64,000 bases of DNA from Rhinopomastus cyanomelas (GCA_013400115.1 VXBP01004622.1:792314-856313); one strand, 5' to 3'; positions 30,801-43,945 are shown, numbered from the stretch's first letter. Numbers and translations: made by a program. The notes: a model not told the origin generated them from the sequence alone.

Positions 30801-33800
30801 ACAGTAAGGTCTTCCTTCAACTTCCTTTTCTCCAGATTAAACAACCCCAGGTCTCTCAGCTGCTCCTCATAAGACCTGTCCTCCAGGCACTAATCATTGC
30901 GCATCTTACCTCCAGCGTGAGAGTTTCTGTCACAGTGGTCCTGGGCTATGCACTCCATGTCTTGTCTCATCACAGGCTCTTGCCATCAAACACAGGTTCT
31001 TTCAACACCAGCCTCTCATCCCACTGCACTGCAGCCTGGCAGCATATCTGGCACCATGTCCTATAGGAAAACACCTGGCTGTCATGGGGTAAATGCCACC
31101 AAAACACAGGGGAGTTCACAAACTAGTCAGTGGTCTCGGTGCCTGCCCTCACCTGCCTGTGCCTCTCCTTCCCACAGGGATCGAATCGCTCGGATTGGTC
31201 TGGGAGTGATTCTGAACTTAGCCAAGGAGCGAGATGTTCCTCAGCTGGCGCAGAGCATCTCTGGCATCCTGGAGCACATGTTCAAGCACACCGAGGAGAC
31301 CTGTTTTCAGCTCATCTCTGATGGAGGCCTGGATGCTATCCTCTACTGGTGCCGCTGGACAGACCCCATCGTGCTGCGGCACTGCGCCATGGCCTTGGCC
31401 AACTGTGCCATGTACGGTGGGCAGGCCAACCAGCGCCTCATGATCGAGAAGAAGACGGCAGAGTGGCTTTTCCCGCTGGTGTTCTCAAGAGACGATGAAC
31501 TAATCCGCCTGCACGCATGCCTGGCCATCACAGTGCTGGCCACCAACAAAGAAATAGAGAAGGAAGTGGAGCGCTCGGGGACGCTGGCTCTGGTGGAGCC
31601 ATTCATTGCCTCTCTGGACCCAGAGCAGTTCGCTCGTGAGATGCTGGGCAGCAGTGACAACAGCCAGGGCAGGACGGCCGATGACCTGCAGCGCCTGGTT
31701 CCTCTGCTGGACAGCTCACGGCTGGAGGCACAGTGCATCGCGGCCTTCTACCTCTGCACTGAGGCTGCCATCAAAGCCAAGCAGAAGAAAACAAAGGTAA
31801 AGGGTAGGTTGGTCTGAAGGAAGGCTGGGCCAAAGGGAAGGGCTGCCACAGCTGCCTCTTGGTGTCTTTTGTTCCCCTAAGAGCTCACTGGCCTGGCACA
31901 GCTTGTGGAAAGGAGGAGGGAAAGCAAAGTGCTTCTTCCTCCCTTTCTGTCTCCAGATTTTCAGTGAGATTGGGGCTACGCAGAGCCTGAAAAGGATAGT
32001 CTGTTACTGCACCAGCAGCACCACCTCTGCCCTGGCCAAGAAGGTCCTGCGCGTGATAGGAGAGGAGGTTCCTCGACGCATCCTGCCCACAGTGCCCAAC
32101 TGGAAACCCGTGGAAGTTCAGACATGGCTGCAACAGATAGGATTCAACCAATACTGCCAGAGCTTCCTGGTAGGGTTGGGAGGGACACCTAGATGGGCCC
32201 TTTTGGCCCTTCTTGCAGCAGAGGTGTAAACTTCTCAACCAACAGCTTTTCCTGGGATCTTTCCAGCCTGGATTTCTCTTGGCAGGACCACCAAGTGGAT
32301 GGGGACATTCTCCTGAGGCTAACAGAGGAGGAACTGCAGGATGACTTGGGAATGGACTCCAGCATCACTCGGAAAAGGTGAGGGCATGGTGGCTTCTCTC
32401 ATGGTCATCACCACAGCGACACAGCCGTGGAAAAGGTCTGTGTCCCTTCCTTCTCGCAAAGACTAGAACAGAGATCCTCAAAAGGCAAAACCTGGGCTGC
32501 CAAGGCTTTTCCAGTGCAGTCGCAGAGGGGTTCCTGCAATAGGGTTGATGCATGGGAGAGGTGTGGGATGGGGAGAGATCACCTAGACCACAGGAGAGTT
32601 ACCCAGAAAGACAAGAACTTACCTGTGCTTCCCCTGCTTTAGCTGATCAGCTCATAGCTCTGTGTCTTGAGGACCAATACCCCCACAGCTCTTCTCTTTA
32701 TTCCTTTGGCTCATTCTTCACCATGGCACATAGCTGCAGACGAAAGATGTGGTACCAAATGTCTCGAGGTCCTACCTGGTCCAGCAGCCTCCTTTCCTTG
32801 TTCCACACTTCCATTTGTTTCTCTGCCAGGTTTTTCCGTGAGCTGACAGAACTGAAGACCTTTGCAAACTATTCCACCTGCGACCGCAGCAACTTGGCCG
32901 ACTGGCTGGGTGGCATCGATCCCAAGTTCCGTCAGTACACGTACAACCTGCTCACCTGTGGCATCAACCGCAACTTCTTGCATCGTGTGACGGAGCAGCA
33001 GCTGCAGGAGGACTGCCACATCAACACAGGGTTCCACCGTGTCCGCATCCTCACTGCTGCGAGAGGTGCGGGTCCTGCTGCGGCTGGGGGAAAACTTGAG
33101 GGTTGTTTGGGATGAGCTACTGGGTGTTTCTAACTTCTGGTTGCTGTTTGCTCTGCCTAGAAATGCTTCACTCCCCCATAACGCTGCAAACTGCATCTAA
33201 TGGGACTGATGTGTTCATCAGCTACCGGAGGAGCACGGGGTCGCAGTTGGCCAGGTGAGTCCTGCAGGCAATGATACGGTGCTGGGGTGAGGCCCACAGC
33301 AAAGGTTGGTGATCAGTTGTGGGAACAGCATGGAGCTGGGAGAGCTGGAGGGAGGAGGAGTGAAAGGCTGCCCAAAGCAGCAGTGCAGCACATGCAGTGA
33401 AGAGGTTCATTCCCAATTCTGTCACTCCACCCTGTCCTTCTCTGGCACTGACTTACCCTTCTCTTAGGCTGTGGGTGATGTGGGTAATGTCCTGCTCCCT
33501 GGTGGCTCCAGGACCGCGCTGTTCCCTGTGAGAACAGGTTCATGGCTCCTCTCTCACCATGTCTTGACTGATGCAGTAGGAAGAGCACGTGAAACCCAGG
33601 CACTGGCCATCATTCTCCTCATGGTGCTGTCTCCTCTCACCATCAGCCTGCTGAAGGTCCACCTGCAGCTGCATGGGTTCAGTGTGTTCATCGATGTGGA
33701 GAAGCTGGAGGCAGGGAAGTTTGAGGACAAACTGATCCAAAGCGTCATGAGTGCCCGCAATTTTGTGCTGGTCCTGTCACCGAATGCACTGGATAAATGC

Positions 33801-34738
33801 ATGGGAGACCCTGAGTGCAAGGACTGGGTGCACAAGGTAGGAGAAGCCATCAAGTGGGAGCTTGGTGGGTGCTGGAGCAGGAAAAGCTGGTGATGGTCTG
33901 ACACAGGCCATAGTCCGAGCACTTCACATGTTCTTGCAGGAGATTGTGACAGCCCTGAACTCTGGAAAGAATATTGTACCTGTTACGGACCATTTTGAGT
34001 GGCCAGACCCTGAAACACTTCCCAAGGACATGAGGGCTGTCCTGAAATTTAATGGTATCAAGTAAGTAACGAGGGAACAAGGGGTTCCTTAACACCTGGA
34101 GAGATTGCGTAAGTGGTGGCAAAGAGCACGAGGAAATTGGGAGAAACAGACAAGGGGGGCAGAACAGGCCAAAGGAGAGGTGAGTCACCTCAGCTGCTCC
34201 AGAGCACTGAAGGGAGCAAAGGTCCCCAGTATGACCCTTCTGCTGGTTTTGTGTTGAAGGTCCTCTGGGTAACAGAGCTGCTCACCCCATCACCGCAGAG
34301 AGGACACCCACTGTCATGCCCCTAGCCCTCCAGGTCCGCATTCTTCTCACCTTCTGCTTCCTCTCCTTGCAGCAGTGCCCAGGTTGCCATCCCAGCCTGC
34401 TCGTAGCCCTCTGACCTTTCAGGCCATAAGGGAAGGGGCTTTGCTGCAGCATCCACGGTTCTTCCATTTTCCACAGAGAAAAGGCATGCTCCTAGAGATC
34501 TGGGATGGAGGAAGGGGATCCCTGGCTCCTGGTCTAGACCAGCTGAACTATCTTGAGGCATCGTGTGCAACAAAACAAATTACATCCATTTTTTCCCCTC
34601 AAACACAGGTGGTCCCACGAGTACCAGGAGGCCACAATTGATAAAATCATCCGCTTTCTCCAGGGCCGTTCCTCCCGGGACTCCTCAGCTGGCTCTGAGA
34701 ATGGTCTGGACTGTTTGCCTTCCCTGGGGCAAACCTAG
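27815..34738 (+). CDS. SARM1: SARM1, TIR-domain NAD+ hydrolase of axon degeneration
   Basis: SARM1 hydrolyses NAD+ when axons are injured and drives Wallerian degeneration. Nine exons: 27815-28269, 31178-31796, 31957-32169, 32286-32377, 32830-33065, 33161-33254, 33647-33836, 33940-34061 and 34609-34738, joined to 716 residues (human 724). The start MVLTVLLSLYKLGRFFAMAG matches the mitochondrial-localising N-terminus. The armadillo domain (about 60-400) keeps residues equivalent to the human NMN/NAD sensing pocket: Trp in VEEAW, Arg in LGRDVA, Glu-Gln in LLEQ, Arg in AENR, and His and Lys in EHMFKH. Two SAM domains follow (about 407-468 and 476-540) for octamer formation. The TIR domain starts at DVFISYRR (555) and contains the BB-loop FIDVEKLEAGKFED. 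The catalytic glutamate (human E642) is E634 in KEIVTAL and is the first codon of exon 8. It ends GRSSRDSSAGSENG plus a short divergent tail. The protein is intact and probably active. Intron 1 is about 2.9 kb and holds a CR1. Confidence 0.98.
30474..30905 (-). repeat. CR1 LINE 3' end, minus orientation
   Basis: It starts at GTCATAGAATCATTAAGGTT and continues GGAAGAGACCTACACAACCA, CTTGTCCTGTTGATAGTGAC, then reaches pol-coding remnants near 30890. It is a diverged CR1 within SARM1 intron 1, antisense to SARM1. Confidence 0.88.
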
Positions 34739-36921
34739 AACCAGCACAGCTGCATCACCCCCTCCACAGATTTCCCAGGGGACCCCTTTTTATTATGAGA
34801 CCAAGTTTTTCCTTCTAGGTATTTTTTTCCCCATCTTAGTACCCTGGCTTGAGACAAGGCCTGTGGCTCATTGGCCCCCCTCCAGCCTCCAAATGCAAGC
34901 CTCTGGCAACTCAAAAGCCGATACTCACTCATACAGTGCCTGGAGAGGAAAGCCAGGGTGGACTCCAGGATGGACAAGTTGTCTTCCACTTCCTGCCTTG
35001 GAGGAGATCTGCTGAGGACCAAGAAATGGGGAACTGGTGGAGAACTGACAAGTGGACACCTGAGAGAGAAGAGCAGTTGAGAAGGAACTAAGAATCGCAT
35101 GGCCTCTGCTGGGTGCTGAGGGAGTATCATTGTGGTCCGAAGCCCAGAGCAGGAAAGGACAAACAAAGGATAAGCCCTAATGAAATCATCAGTGTTTGGG
35201 AAAGATAATGCATAAAGACTCCTGCTGCTGCTCAGCAGAAGCTTTCCCTATCCCAGTAATGACCCTTTATCACACCAGTTTGTTCCCCTCCTTGAGGGCC
35301 TTCCACCTCCTAATGCTGCAAAACCACTTTGTGCTCTTAACTCCAACAGTGGCAGTTTGGCTTTAGACCATGTGAAGTTTCCAGTCTTTGCAAAGAAGTG
35401 CTTTTGAAACAACCCTCTTCCCTCCTTCCGCTCTCTCTACTGCTGTTAACACATGTACTTACATGGCACAGGAGGCTGGGCTGTGACTCTGGAAACCAAA
35501 TCTCCATGTAGATACAGAGGATGCCTACTGCTGTGCTGTACTTGCAGAGTTATTATGGATTTTATTCTGTTGTTGGTGCTCCACAGCAGATCTCCGTGGT
35601 CTGCACCATCACACAGGGGCTGGTGTATCTCTTCACTTGCTGCCACTCACCCCTGGCTACGCTCCTCAGGCTGTTCCTACTCTCTGCTGGATGCAGTACC
35701 AAGTAGCATTTTTTTCTTTCTCCTGACCTCAGTACCCACCAGGTCTTTTTGCAGCTACTCACCTTGAAATATGAGGAAAGAGTAAAGCTGATCAGAAGGG
35801 CAGGTGGAGGCAGGTGTGAGCCCTGGCTGGCAGCAGGACTGGCAGCTCCTGCAGGTGAGGAACTGTGGACACCTGGCACACCTCCCCAGCACACTGCACT
35901 CCCAGCCTTGTCCTGCTCCTCATACCCACGTGGAAGAGGAACAGAGTCTCCATATCATGTGAGTTTGCAATGAGGAACAGAAATTGCAGGTCCTACCTAA
36001 GGTTCTACCTAACTCTTCTTGAATGCAAAGTGAATAATGCAGAGAGATGCCCTTGTTCAGGGCACAAACAGCAGGGAACACCAGCCTGCCTGACCCACCA
36101 ACCTGCAGAAACCTCAGCTCCTCTGCCTGTCCCTGCTCAGGGAAACTCAACTCTCTCAGGTGATGAGGAGTGTGAGCCACCTTCTCCTGGTTCTCCGCGA
36201 AGCCTTGCTGCCTGTCTTAGCTGGCAGGAACGCACATTTCATTTTGGCTTAGATCCTTGGGCATTTGAGGGGGGAAAAAACACCAAAATGAAGTTAAATT
36301 CTGGTGCTTAACCACAGCTTTATGGATAGTTCTTATCAGCTCACAGTTAATGGCATCTTTGCTCTCCAGTGAAAGGTTAATAGCTGTATCTGCCCAGCAC
36401 TCATCAGAAACAGCACCTATCTAATCTCCAGATTAAGTGCCACAAAGCCCAAAGGTGAATCTGCCAAAGGATAAAAGCCACTTGGTGAGCTGCTTCAGGG
36501 AAATGTCTTTAGCAACTGAGTAAGACTTCTGTGGCCGCTGCAGGAGTTCCACACAAACAGTCCAAAGGATGTTTTCTGCCTACAGTGAAACTATTGCATC
36601 TTGTTTCCCAGGAGCTCTTGAGCAATTAACCTCCTCACCCACCATTCAATGCAGATCTACTTGTTCTCTACAGCTCAGTCTCACCCACAGTGAGATCCAA
36701 TCTCACGCTCCAGCTGCCCAGACTGTGACTACTCCTGTTTCCCCACCATTCTGTTATCTTCACGGTAATGAACATCACCCTGCTCAGGACAAAACATCTC
36801 ACCCTAACCCCTTCCAGCCTGAGCAGTCTCAAGGAAATGAATCCTTCCCTTCCCACCCTTCCTTCTTCCTTTGCTTGTCACATTGGGAAGTGTTTGAAGT
36901 TGTTCTATCAGACATTATATT

Positions 36922-36927
36922 AATAAA
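36922..36927 (+). terminator. Candidate SARM1 distal polyadenylation signal
   Basis: A canonical AATAAA is followed by T-rich sequence (TTTGGTTTATATTC). Assignment to SARM1 rests only on position and strand. Confidence 0.35.
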
Positions 36928-37944
36928 TTTGGTTTATATTCTAAATCCCCACCTCTTTTCTGTTTGTGTCACATGCTTCTCCCCTTCAATCTCCTCACAC
37001 TGCTCTCACTGTCATACTTTCTTATCTGCTGGAGGGGCAGCAGAATGACAGTCTCCTCTCTGTGGGGACTCCCACCTCATGCTCAGCTTTGCATGGATCG
37101 ATGTAGCTCACTCCATCCCCAGGGACTCTCTACGGGCTGCACACAGGACCATCTATTTGGTTCATGGTTGTAGTTCTTGGAGAACAGCCTAGGAAAACTT
37201 CAGGCTAATTTTTTTAATGGAGCATAATTGATCCCATTGAATTTCTTCTTCGCAAACACACAGGCACAAATGGGAAAGCAGAGCCCGTACACAAGTTTCA
37301 CTTCACTGCACAACTTCGAGTCGCTGCTAGCACTGGTGTCCATGGAGCCTGTTGGTAGAGAAGCCTTAAACACCTAATGCAAAGCTCACAGCATGCTCTG
37401 TTCCTCAAGGAGGTTAATTCAGGGCTCAGCCCATCAATCAGACAGGGAACTTATACATATGTCCACTGGCATGACTTCACTGGTTGGAGTGGCATAACAC
37501 CAAGTTCTTAAGGTCTGAAGCCTCCCTGCTTCTCCACCTCCTGCTTCTCTAACGCCTGATTCTCCTCTTATCACAAACTCCTAACACACAGGGAACAAAG
37601 CTCTACACACACATTTTGCATTTACCAAACAGTGAAGGATGGGTTCCAGGCCAATCACTCTTACCAGCCTTCCAGAAAATCAATCTTTGGCTGCTTACAG
37701 GTCCCAAACCTGCACTTTCCCTGACTCCAGTTTCTCCCACTCATTCTCCACATGGCTGGTAACTTCCCGCTGCTGCTTCTTTATTGCAGAGGCTTCAATA
37801 AAGGAAGGAGCATTAAAATAACGAAGAGAAGCACAGAAGGAAGCAAGGACAAATAAGTCCAACAGCTGTAGGAGAAAAGTAATCTTTTTATAACCCATAA
37901 AAGAGAATAGAGGTTTTATTCATTCCGAAAGCAACAATCTCACC

Positions 37945-38815
37945 ATCACAGAATCACAGAACATTAGGGATTGGAAAGGACCTTGAAAGATCATCCAGTC
38001 CAATCCCCTTGCCGGAGCACGATAACCTAGACCAGGTCACACAGGAACACATCCAGGCAGGTTTTAAACATCTCCTGAGAAGGAGACTCCACAAATCCCC
38101 TGGGCAGCCTGTTCCAGGGCTCTGTCACCCTCACTGGGAAGAAGGTCCTTCTCATATTTATATGGAACCTCCTATGTTCCAGCTTACACCCATTGCCCCT
38201 TGTCCTATTCACTAGATGACACTGAGAAAAGCCTGGCTCCATCCTCCTGACATCTACCCTTCAAATATTTGTAGACATTAATGAGGTCACCCCTCAGTCT
38301 CCTCTTCTCCAAGCTAAAGAGACCCAGCTCCCTCAGGCTCTCCTCGTAAGGGAGGTGCTCCACTTCCTTCATCATCCTCATTGTTCTACTGTGGACTCCC
38401 TCCAGAAGCTCCACATTCCTCTTGAACTGAGGGGCCCCGAACTGGACATAATACTCCAGATGTGGTCTCACCAGTGCAGAGTAGAAGGGGAGAAGAACCT
38501 CTCTCAATCTGCTAACCACCCCCTTTCTGTTCTACCCCAGGATACTGTTGGCCCTCTTGGCCACAGGAGCACACTGCTGACTCATGGTCATCCTGCTGTC
38601 CACCAGGACCCCCAGGTCCCTTTCTCTTACACTGCTCTCCAGTAGGTCAGTCCCCAGCCTATATTGGTACCCAAGGTTGTTCTTGCTCAGATGCAAGACT
38701 CTACACTTACCCTTGTTATATTTCATCAAATTTCTCCCTGCCCAGCTCTCCAGCCTGTCCAGGTCCAACTGAATGGCAGCACAGCCTGCTGGAGTGTCAA
38801 AGGCCATGACTGTAT
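37945..38815 (-). repeat. CR1 LINE, longest copy, with pol C-terminal remnant
   Basis: About 870 bp of CR1 in minus orientation. The coding part is nearly open: residues such as KCRVLHLSKNN, RERDLGVLVDSRMTMSQQCA, LPFYSALVRPHLEYYVQF and LRELGLFSLEKRRLRGDLIN identify the C-terminal part of CR1 reverse transcriptase/ORF2. Two long open stretches (38532-38807 and 38205-38519) are in the same frame, interrupted by a stop at 38532-38534. The 3' end at 37945 reads CATCACAGAATCACAGAACA. It is 5'-truncated and inactive. Confidence 0.95.
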
Positions 38816-39238
38816 CTGAACACCATATGCAACACAGTGCATGGAGCTGCTACTTTATGGCAGCTTGACGAGAACAAGATTGAGGCAATACAGTTAATGC
38901 TTTGAGAAGAACAATCATGAAAACCATGAACATAGGCTCTGCTTGCTGGCATCCAGATATCCTGAGAAGGGGAGCTGAAGTGAGGTCACTGATACAAATT
39001 TTTCAGGTATAATTTTATCTCTGAAGGCACCAGTCCAGGTCCTTGTAGCAGTTTATCCCAACAGCACTGTGTGTTGTTGGGGAAGGACTGCTTCTGGCTC
39101 TGCTGTAAGCACAGCACCGATCTCACACTTGTACACAGTGATAACGTCCCATTTCAACGTCAAGGCCTTTGGTTATGGGGGTCCAATTTTACTGATTTTA
39201 GCCCTAACTTTTGGCAATTGTTAATGAGGGCACCTACT

Positions 39239-39365
39239 TCACAGAATCACAGAACATTAGAGACTGGAAGGGACCTTGAAAGATCATCCAGTCCAATCCC
39301 CCTGCCTGAGCAGGGTCATCTAGATCAAGTTGTACAGGAAAACAGCCAGGCAGGTTTTAAATGTC
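39239..39365 (-). repeat. CR1 LINE 3' fragment, minus orientation
   Basis: TTCACAGAATCACAGAACAT, GATCATCCAGTCCAATCCCC and CAGCCAGGCAGGTTTTAAAT mark a short CR1 3' end. Confidence 0.92.
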
Positions 39366-40543
39366 TCCAAATAAAGGAAAAGGTGCGGTTCTTCAGTGAA
39401 CAGTACAGACCCCAAGGAGAAACCAGCACTTTGGGAATGCAAGATTTCTGTCAGCCTCCCTGGAGTTTCCTTAATTTTCACCTTAATGTAATTTTTCCAA
39501 TTTTTCTGTTTCTGGTCTCTTTTTGAGCAGCTCCATGAGCACACCAGATCCAGCCTTCCCTTATTCCATACAAACAGCAGTCCCCAAATGTTTTTGATTC
39601 TACAAGCCTATGAGTAGAAAATACAAGTACTTGTGCACTCCCCAATGTTTGTACGTTTATCAGTTACACATACATATGCTAGTGAAGGTCTATCAGGATA
39701 TTCCTGCATCTCAATAGACCATCTTGCATGATTTCTGTGGCACGACCACTACTATAGAACAGTGACATAAACCTCAGCACAGTTGACTGGAGCTCCCTTC
39801 CACCAGCACTTACTTGCACCACAATACTCTCACAGGAGCCCTTACATCTCAAAGAGATGAAATCCTGGGCTGAGCTGCAGGCAGACAGGCAAGATATGCC
39901 ACTGGCACATCTTGCTACAAGCATTTCATGCATCAGATTCTCTCCTTGGATACCCCTAACCTGCGGAGCTAGAACTATTTTAGTCTATCAGGGCAGCCAG
40001 GGCACTCCTGTGGTAAACTGCTGCCCATCATAAGAATTTATGCAGGAGCCTAATCTGGCACATGGCACTTGTAGGAGCGCAGACCTTTCCCCTCAGCAGC
40101 ACACTGCTGAACAGCTCTGCTTCAGACTTGCTCTGCAGGCTTTGGTCTGCGCCTCACCCACACCAACAGCTCATCTACTGCACATTGTATTACCCAGAAG
40201 GAACATGTCTGGCAATTAAGCCAGAATTCAGTCGGCTCTCACCACTAAAAGCACACCACAGCATGTTCCCACCAAGCCCCAAACCACTAACTGGCCTTGT
40301 AAATGGACAACAGCTTTTACTCTTGATTGGAGTTTGCGTCTCTTGGGTTTTCTCTGACAGATGGACCATCGCAATGGTGAGGAGGCATTCAAAGCTGCAA
40401 ATCGAGTTGCTCCCAGCAATCAGAGACTTGATTTCCAAATATTTGGCATTTAAAAGTTAGTAAGAACAAGCAAAGTGTCCTTCCCACACTCATCCGCCCT
40501 TCATCTTCAGGAGGTCACTGCCAGGCTGCCCAGCTTCTTGTGG

Positions 40544-43500
40544 CTAAGCTGCTGCTTGGTCATCTGTAGCAGACTTGGAAGTACCTGAGAAACACCTGTA
40601 GTCATCATCTGAGCCCCAGATTTCTATCCACCTAAGAAAGAAAGAACAGTCAGACTATGAAGACACGTGGGGATGGTCACCCAATGAAATTAGCTTCAAA
40701 GTTTCAAAGGAACAGAACAAAATGACCTCAGCAGGAGCTGCTGCACTTCTACTGCAAATCCCAACACGTTCTCTCTCCCAAAAGTTACTAGGGGAATCTG
40801 TTTTCTATCATGACACAATTTTTGCATTAATTACTAGAGAGGCTGGCAAAATATCTCCGTCTCTTCTGTAAAGGATTTTCAAACTCAACTCCAGATTTTG
40901 GATTCCACTCTGAGGGTGGAGTGAAACTCTGAATACTGGTAGTTGCCCAGCTCAGTTTACCACTCGGTATGCAGCTGTATTACCAGATATGTGGGTTTAA
41001 CACTAGGATTCAGAAGCCAGAAGAAACGGACCTGCACCTTAGCTTACTGAGGCACTGAACACCCTTTCATAATTGAGAATACACCTTTGAAATTGTAAGG
41101 AAACACTATTTCCCATATTGCACTTTCCCTATAGCAAAGGTTAGAAATTTCAAGTCAAGTACCCAATAATAGCTGCTGGAATAAGAAGAATAATAGCTCC
41201 GAAGAGAAAGGGGAATCCCCTCATGAAGTGCAGGGTGGCAGGGTAGAGAGAGTTGAACACTCCTGTAGCCACAAGTGAACACAGCCCTTCCACGCAGCCA
41301 ACGGAGGCAAAGAGGGCACCTGCAGAGGAGACATGAGAGGTTCATGGTGAGATGGCCTGGCCTGCAAATGTCTTCACATCATCTACTTCAGTGAGATTCC
41401 ATGAACCTTTGCACTCCTGATCCGAAAACTGGTGCCTGCACTGTCAAGCATGGAGTGTAGGAGCTGCCAGTGGAGATCAGGCACGCTGGGCTGGACTGGC
41501 AGTGTCTGTACGCAGGACCACTTCACAGATCTCCAGCATCGCTATAGCAGATCAGGGATATTATAGATCAGCTGTACTGTAACTGTTTTAGACAGGGCTA
41601 TAGAGATCCATTTACTGCCAGGTATATCTTATCGCTTGTTAAACATTAGGTACAGCAGAAGACTGCACTTTACAGATTTAGCATCATAAATCAGGTATCT
41701 TCACTCTGATAGAACAAACACACACTGTGCAAAGTCACCTTTCGCTCTTTCCTACCTTGATTCTCTCCTCCCCTCACCTGCCTATGAAGGAATTCCTGAG
41801 TGCTGTTGGACAACAAGTGCAAGCTCTCCTAACAAATCACTAGAAGAAAGGCAAATATGCTCCTCCCTGGGGTTATTCATGATCTTTCACCATGGTCAAT
41901 GATACAACCTGCAAACAACACCAGATTTCTTCACACTGTTACTGATCTACAGAACAGTGATGGTCAGGGAAATCACTATTTTCTACTCTTTACATAATCC
42001 CCCTTAACTCCTGTGTTTTCTAAAAGTTTTGGAAGCAAACAGATGGATGAACTATTCCTGAGCTTGAACACAATACTTTTCCTCTTCTTTTGCTTTGCTC
42101 ATCATACTCATCTTGAAAACTCTGCAAGTCTAAACACATTAATGACAATGACTCTGTAAAAACAAAGTGCTATCCTGGGCCTGGGCACAAATGCAGGGGC
42201 TCAAGAGTCCAGAGGAGCCAGGAAAGTCCTAGCCTCCCAAAACAGCTTGGTTCTAGTGTTCCAAGAAGAGTATCTGGATCTGGGCTAAGAACAGTGGATA
42301 AGTCCTTACCCTGTTCTGTCTCGCTGACCAGCTTGGAGAGCTTGGATCTGATGACTGGAGTGGCTGCCATGGAAAGGAAAAGAACTCCATAACCTGTGAG
42401 CAAGATGCAGCATGTTAGTGAGAGCTCCACTGAAAAACAAAGTCTCCAAAGCCATTCCTAGAAATCTGTAATTACAGGTAGTTTTTCCCTACTGTACGTA
42501 GACCAAATTCACCCTCCTGCATCTCACAATGCACTTCAGTGTGCATCTGCAGTATAACACAGCTTCTAGGAACCCTAATACTCTAGGAGCTATGAAGATG
42601 AACTTTCAACTTCACATTTGGCCAATTTTGCTCCCAGCAAGGCACAGTTCTGTTTGAACATGGAGTTAGAACTTCCTCCACATGCTTGAGCTCTCTGAAG
42701 CACACATGTCCTGTATCTCTTGGCACCTCTAAGCTAAGAGGCCAAGATACAGGGATTTAAGAATTCAGCATCACCTGTAAACATCAGTGGTGTTGTAGTA
42801 GCAAGAGAAATCACAACCAGTCCAGAAATGTTGGAGATCAAGCCTATCTCTGCCACCCAGGTGTCTTCGAGGCAGAGCTGCAGCAGCCGCAGGCCCCCTA
42901 GGCTGCTCAGGTAAGTCAGGTAGTTGGCAGCTGAGCCATACCCAATGAGGTCAGAGGTCCAGCAGAGCGGGGAGCCAAGCTCGTATATAACATAGATGTC
43001 CTTGGCCCCAAAATGTACTGTGACAATGAGAAAGAAAGTCAGTGAGTACAAAGCTAGGTTCCGCCTGGATCTCGGTTGTTCCGGGGCCACATACAGCCTG
43101 TAGACAGCCTTATAATGACTGAGTGTAAACAGCTTGGCTGGTTTCCGCTCCTTCACCGACTCCTGAAGAAAGAAGGCAGCATAGAGAGCAGCAGCAAGAC
43201 TGGCAGCAAACGCAAGCCAAAAGGGGTTGATGTAGCCCTGTGCTTTGCGCCAGTGGCCACCGCCGATGCTGGCCGTCATGCCTGCGACGCCCAGGCACGC
43301 CTCGAGGATGGCGACGCGGAAGGTACGTGTGTGTTTGTCCGTGGTGTCGGCCACGTATGCAAAGCAGCTGGACAGGATCAGGTTGTAGTCCCCCAGAAGA
43401 CCACTCAACATACGTCCCAGGAGAAAATAGGCAACATGGAGCTTCAGGTACATGACGAGGAGATAGATGGCTGCTTGCACGGTCATACCCAGCGCTGCCA

Positions 43501-43945
43501 GGATGAGTGCCGGACGGCGGCCCACACTGTCGCTCCATGGCCCGAACAGGGTTACTGAGAAGATGCCAACGAAGAACCCTCCGAGGTTGATATAGAGGTT
43601 CCAGTGGGAGACCAGCACTTCCACCTCCTGCAAGACAAACCCACACTTGAGGCCTGTGGCCGGCAGCCCCCACACCAACCCCTATCACCCACCCTTGCCC
43701 TGTTCCCGCTCCCCGACCTGCCGCAGAGGGTCGTGCCCGGCGCTGCTATTCCCGCAGCCGTCGGAGCTGCTGCTGTTGTGATCGAAGTAGCCGTGCTCGG
43801 CCCCGAGGCGGTCCCAGAGGTACTGCGTGGCCAGCGGGCCCTGCAGGCCCAGGTTCAGCGTGGCCAGGAACAGCAGCGGCTCCACAGCGGGCAGCAGAGG
43901 GGGGCGGCAGCGGCGGGCGGCGGGCGGCAGCGGCGCCTCTGCCAT
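40544..43945 (-). CDS. SLC46A1: SLC46A1, proton-coupled folate transporter (PCFT)
   Basis: PCFT is a major-facilitator protein importing folates with protons in the proximal gut and choroid plexus; heme transport has also been reported. Five exons: 43718-43945, 42775-43627, 42310-42393, 41163-41319 and 40544-40631, joined to 469 residues (human 459). Exon 1 gives the cytosolic N-terminus and first helix (EPLLFLATLNLGLQGPLATQ) and an extracellular loop with two N-glycosylation sequons at N57 and N66 and Cys64 between them, as in human. Exon 2 encodes most helices, with SDSVGRRPALILA between helices 2 and 3, FRVAILEACLGVAGM, NPFWLAFAASLAAALYAAFF, and LIGYGSAANYLTYLSSLGGL. Exon 3 contains TPVIRSKLSKLVSETEQG, exon 4 GVFNSLYPATLHFMRGFPFL. 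The last exon (GWIEIWGSDDDYRCFSGTSK and on) differs from the mammalian tail, so it is the least certain part, although splice sites and phase fit. A CpG island covers the start. Confidence 0.95.

Larger units (their letters stand above)
34739..40543. other. Region between SARM1 and SLC46A1 (3' ends converge)
   Basis: The left part is probably the SARM1 3' untranslated region, which is long in mammals. An AATAAA at 36922-36927 is a candidate end about 2.2 kb after the stop. Two CR1 copies (37945-38815 and 39239-39365) occupy part of the rest. No other gene is recognised. SLC46A1 has no canonical AATAAA near its stop; AGTAAA at 40316-40321 (minus) is a possible variant. Confidence 0.5.

Noticed and set aside
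38205..38807. Reverse-transcriptase-like coding sequence as a possible host gene
   Set aside because: It is the C-terminal pol remnant of a truncated CR1 element with an in-frame stop, not a domesticated gene.
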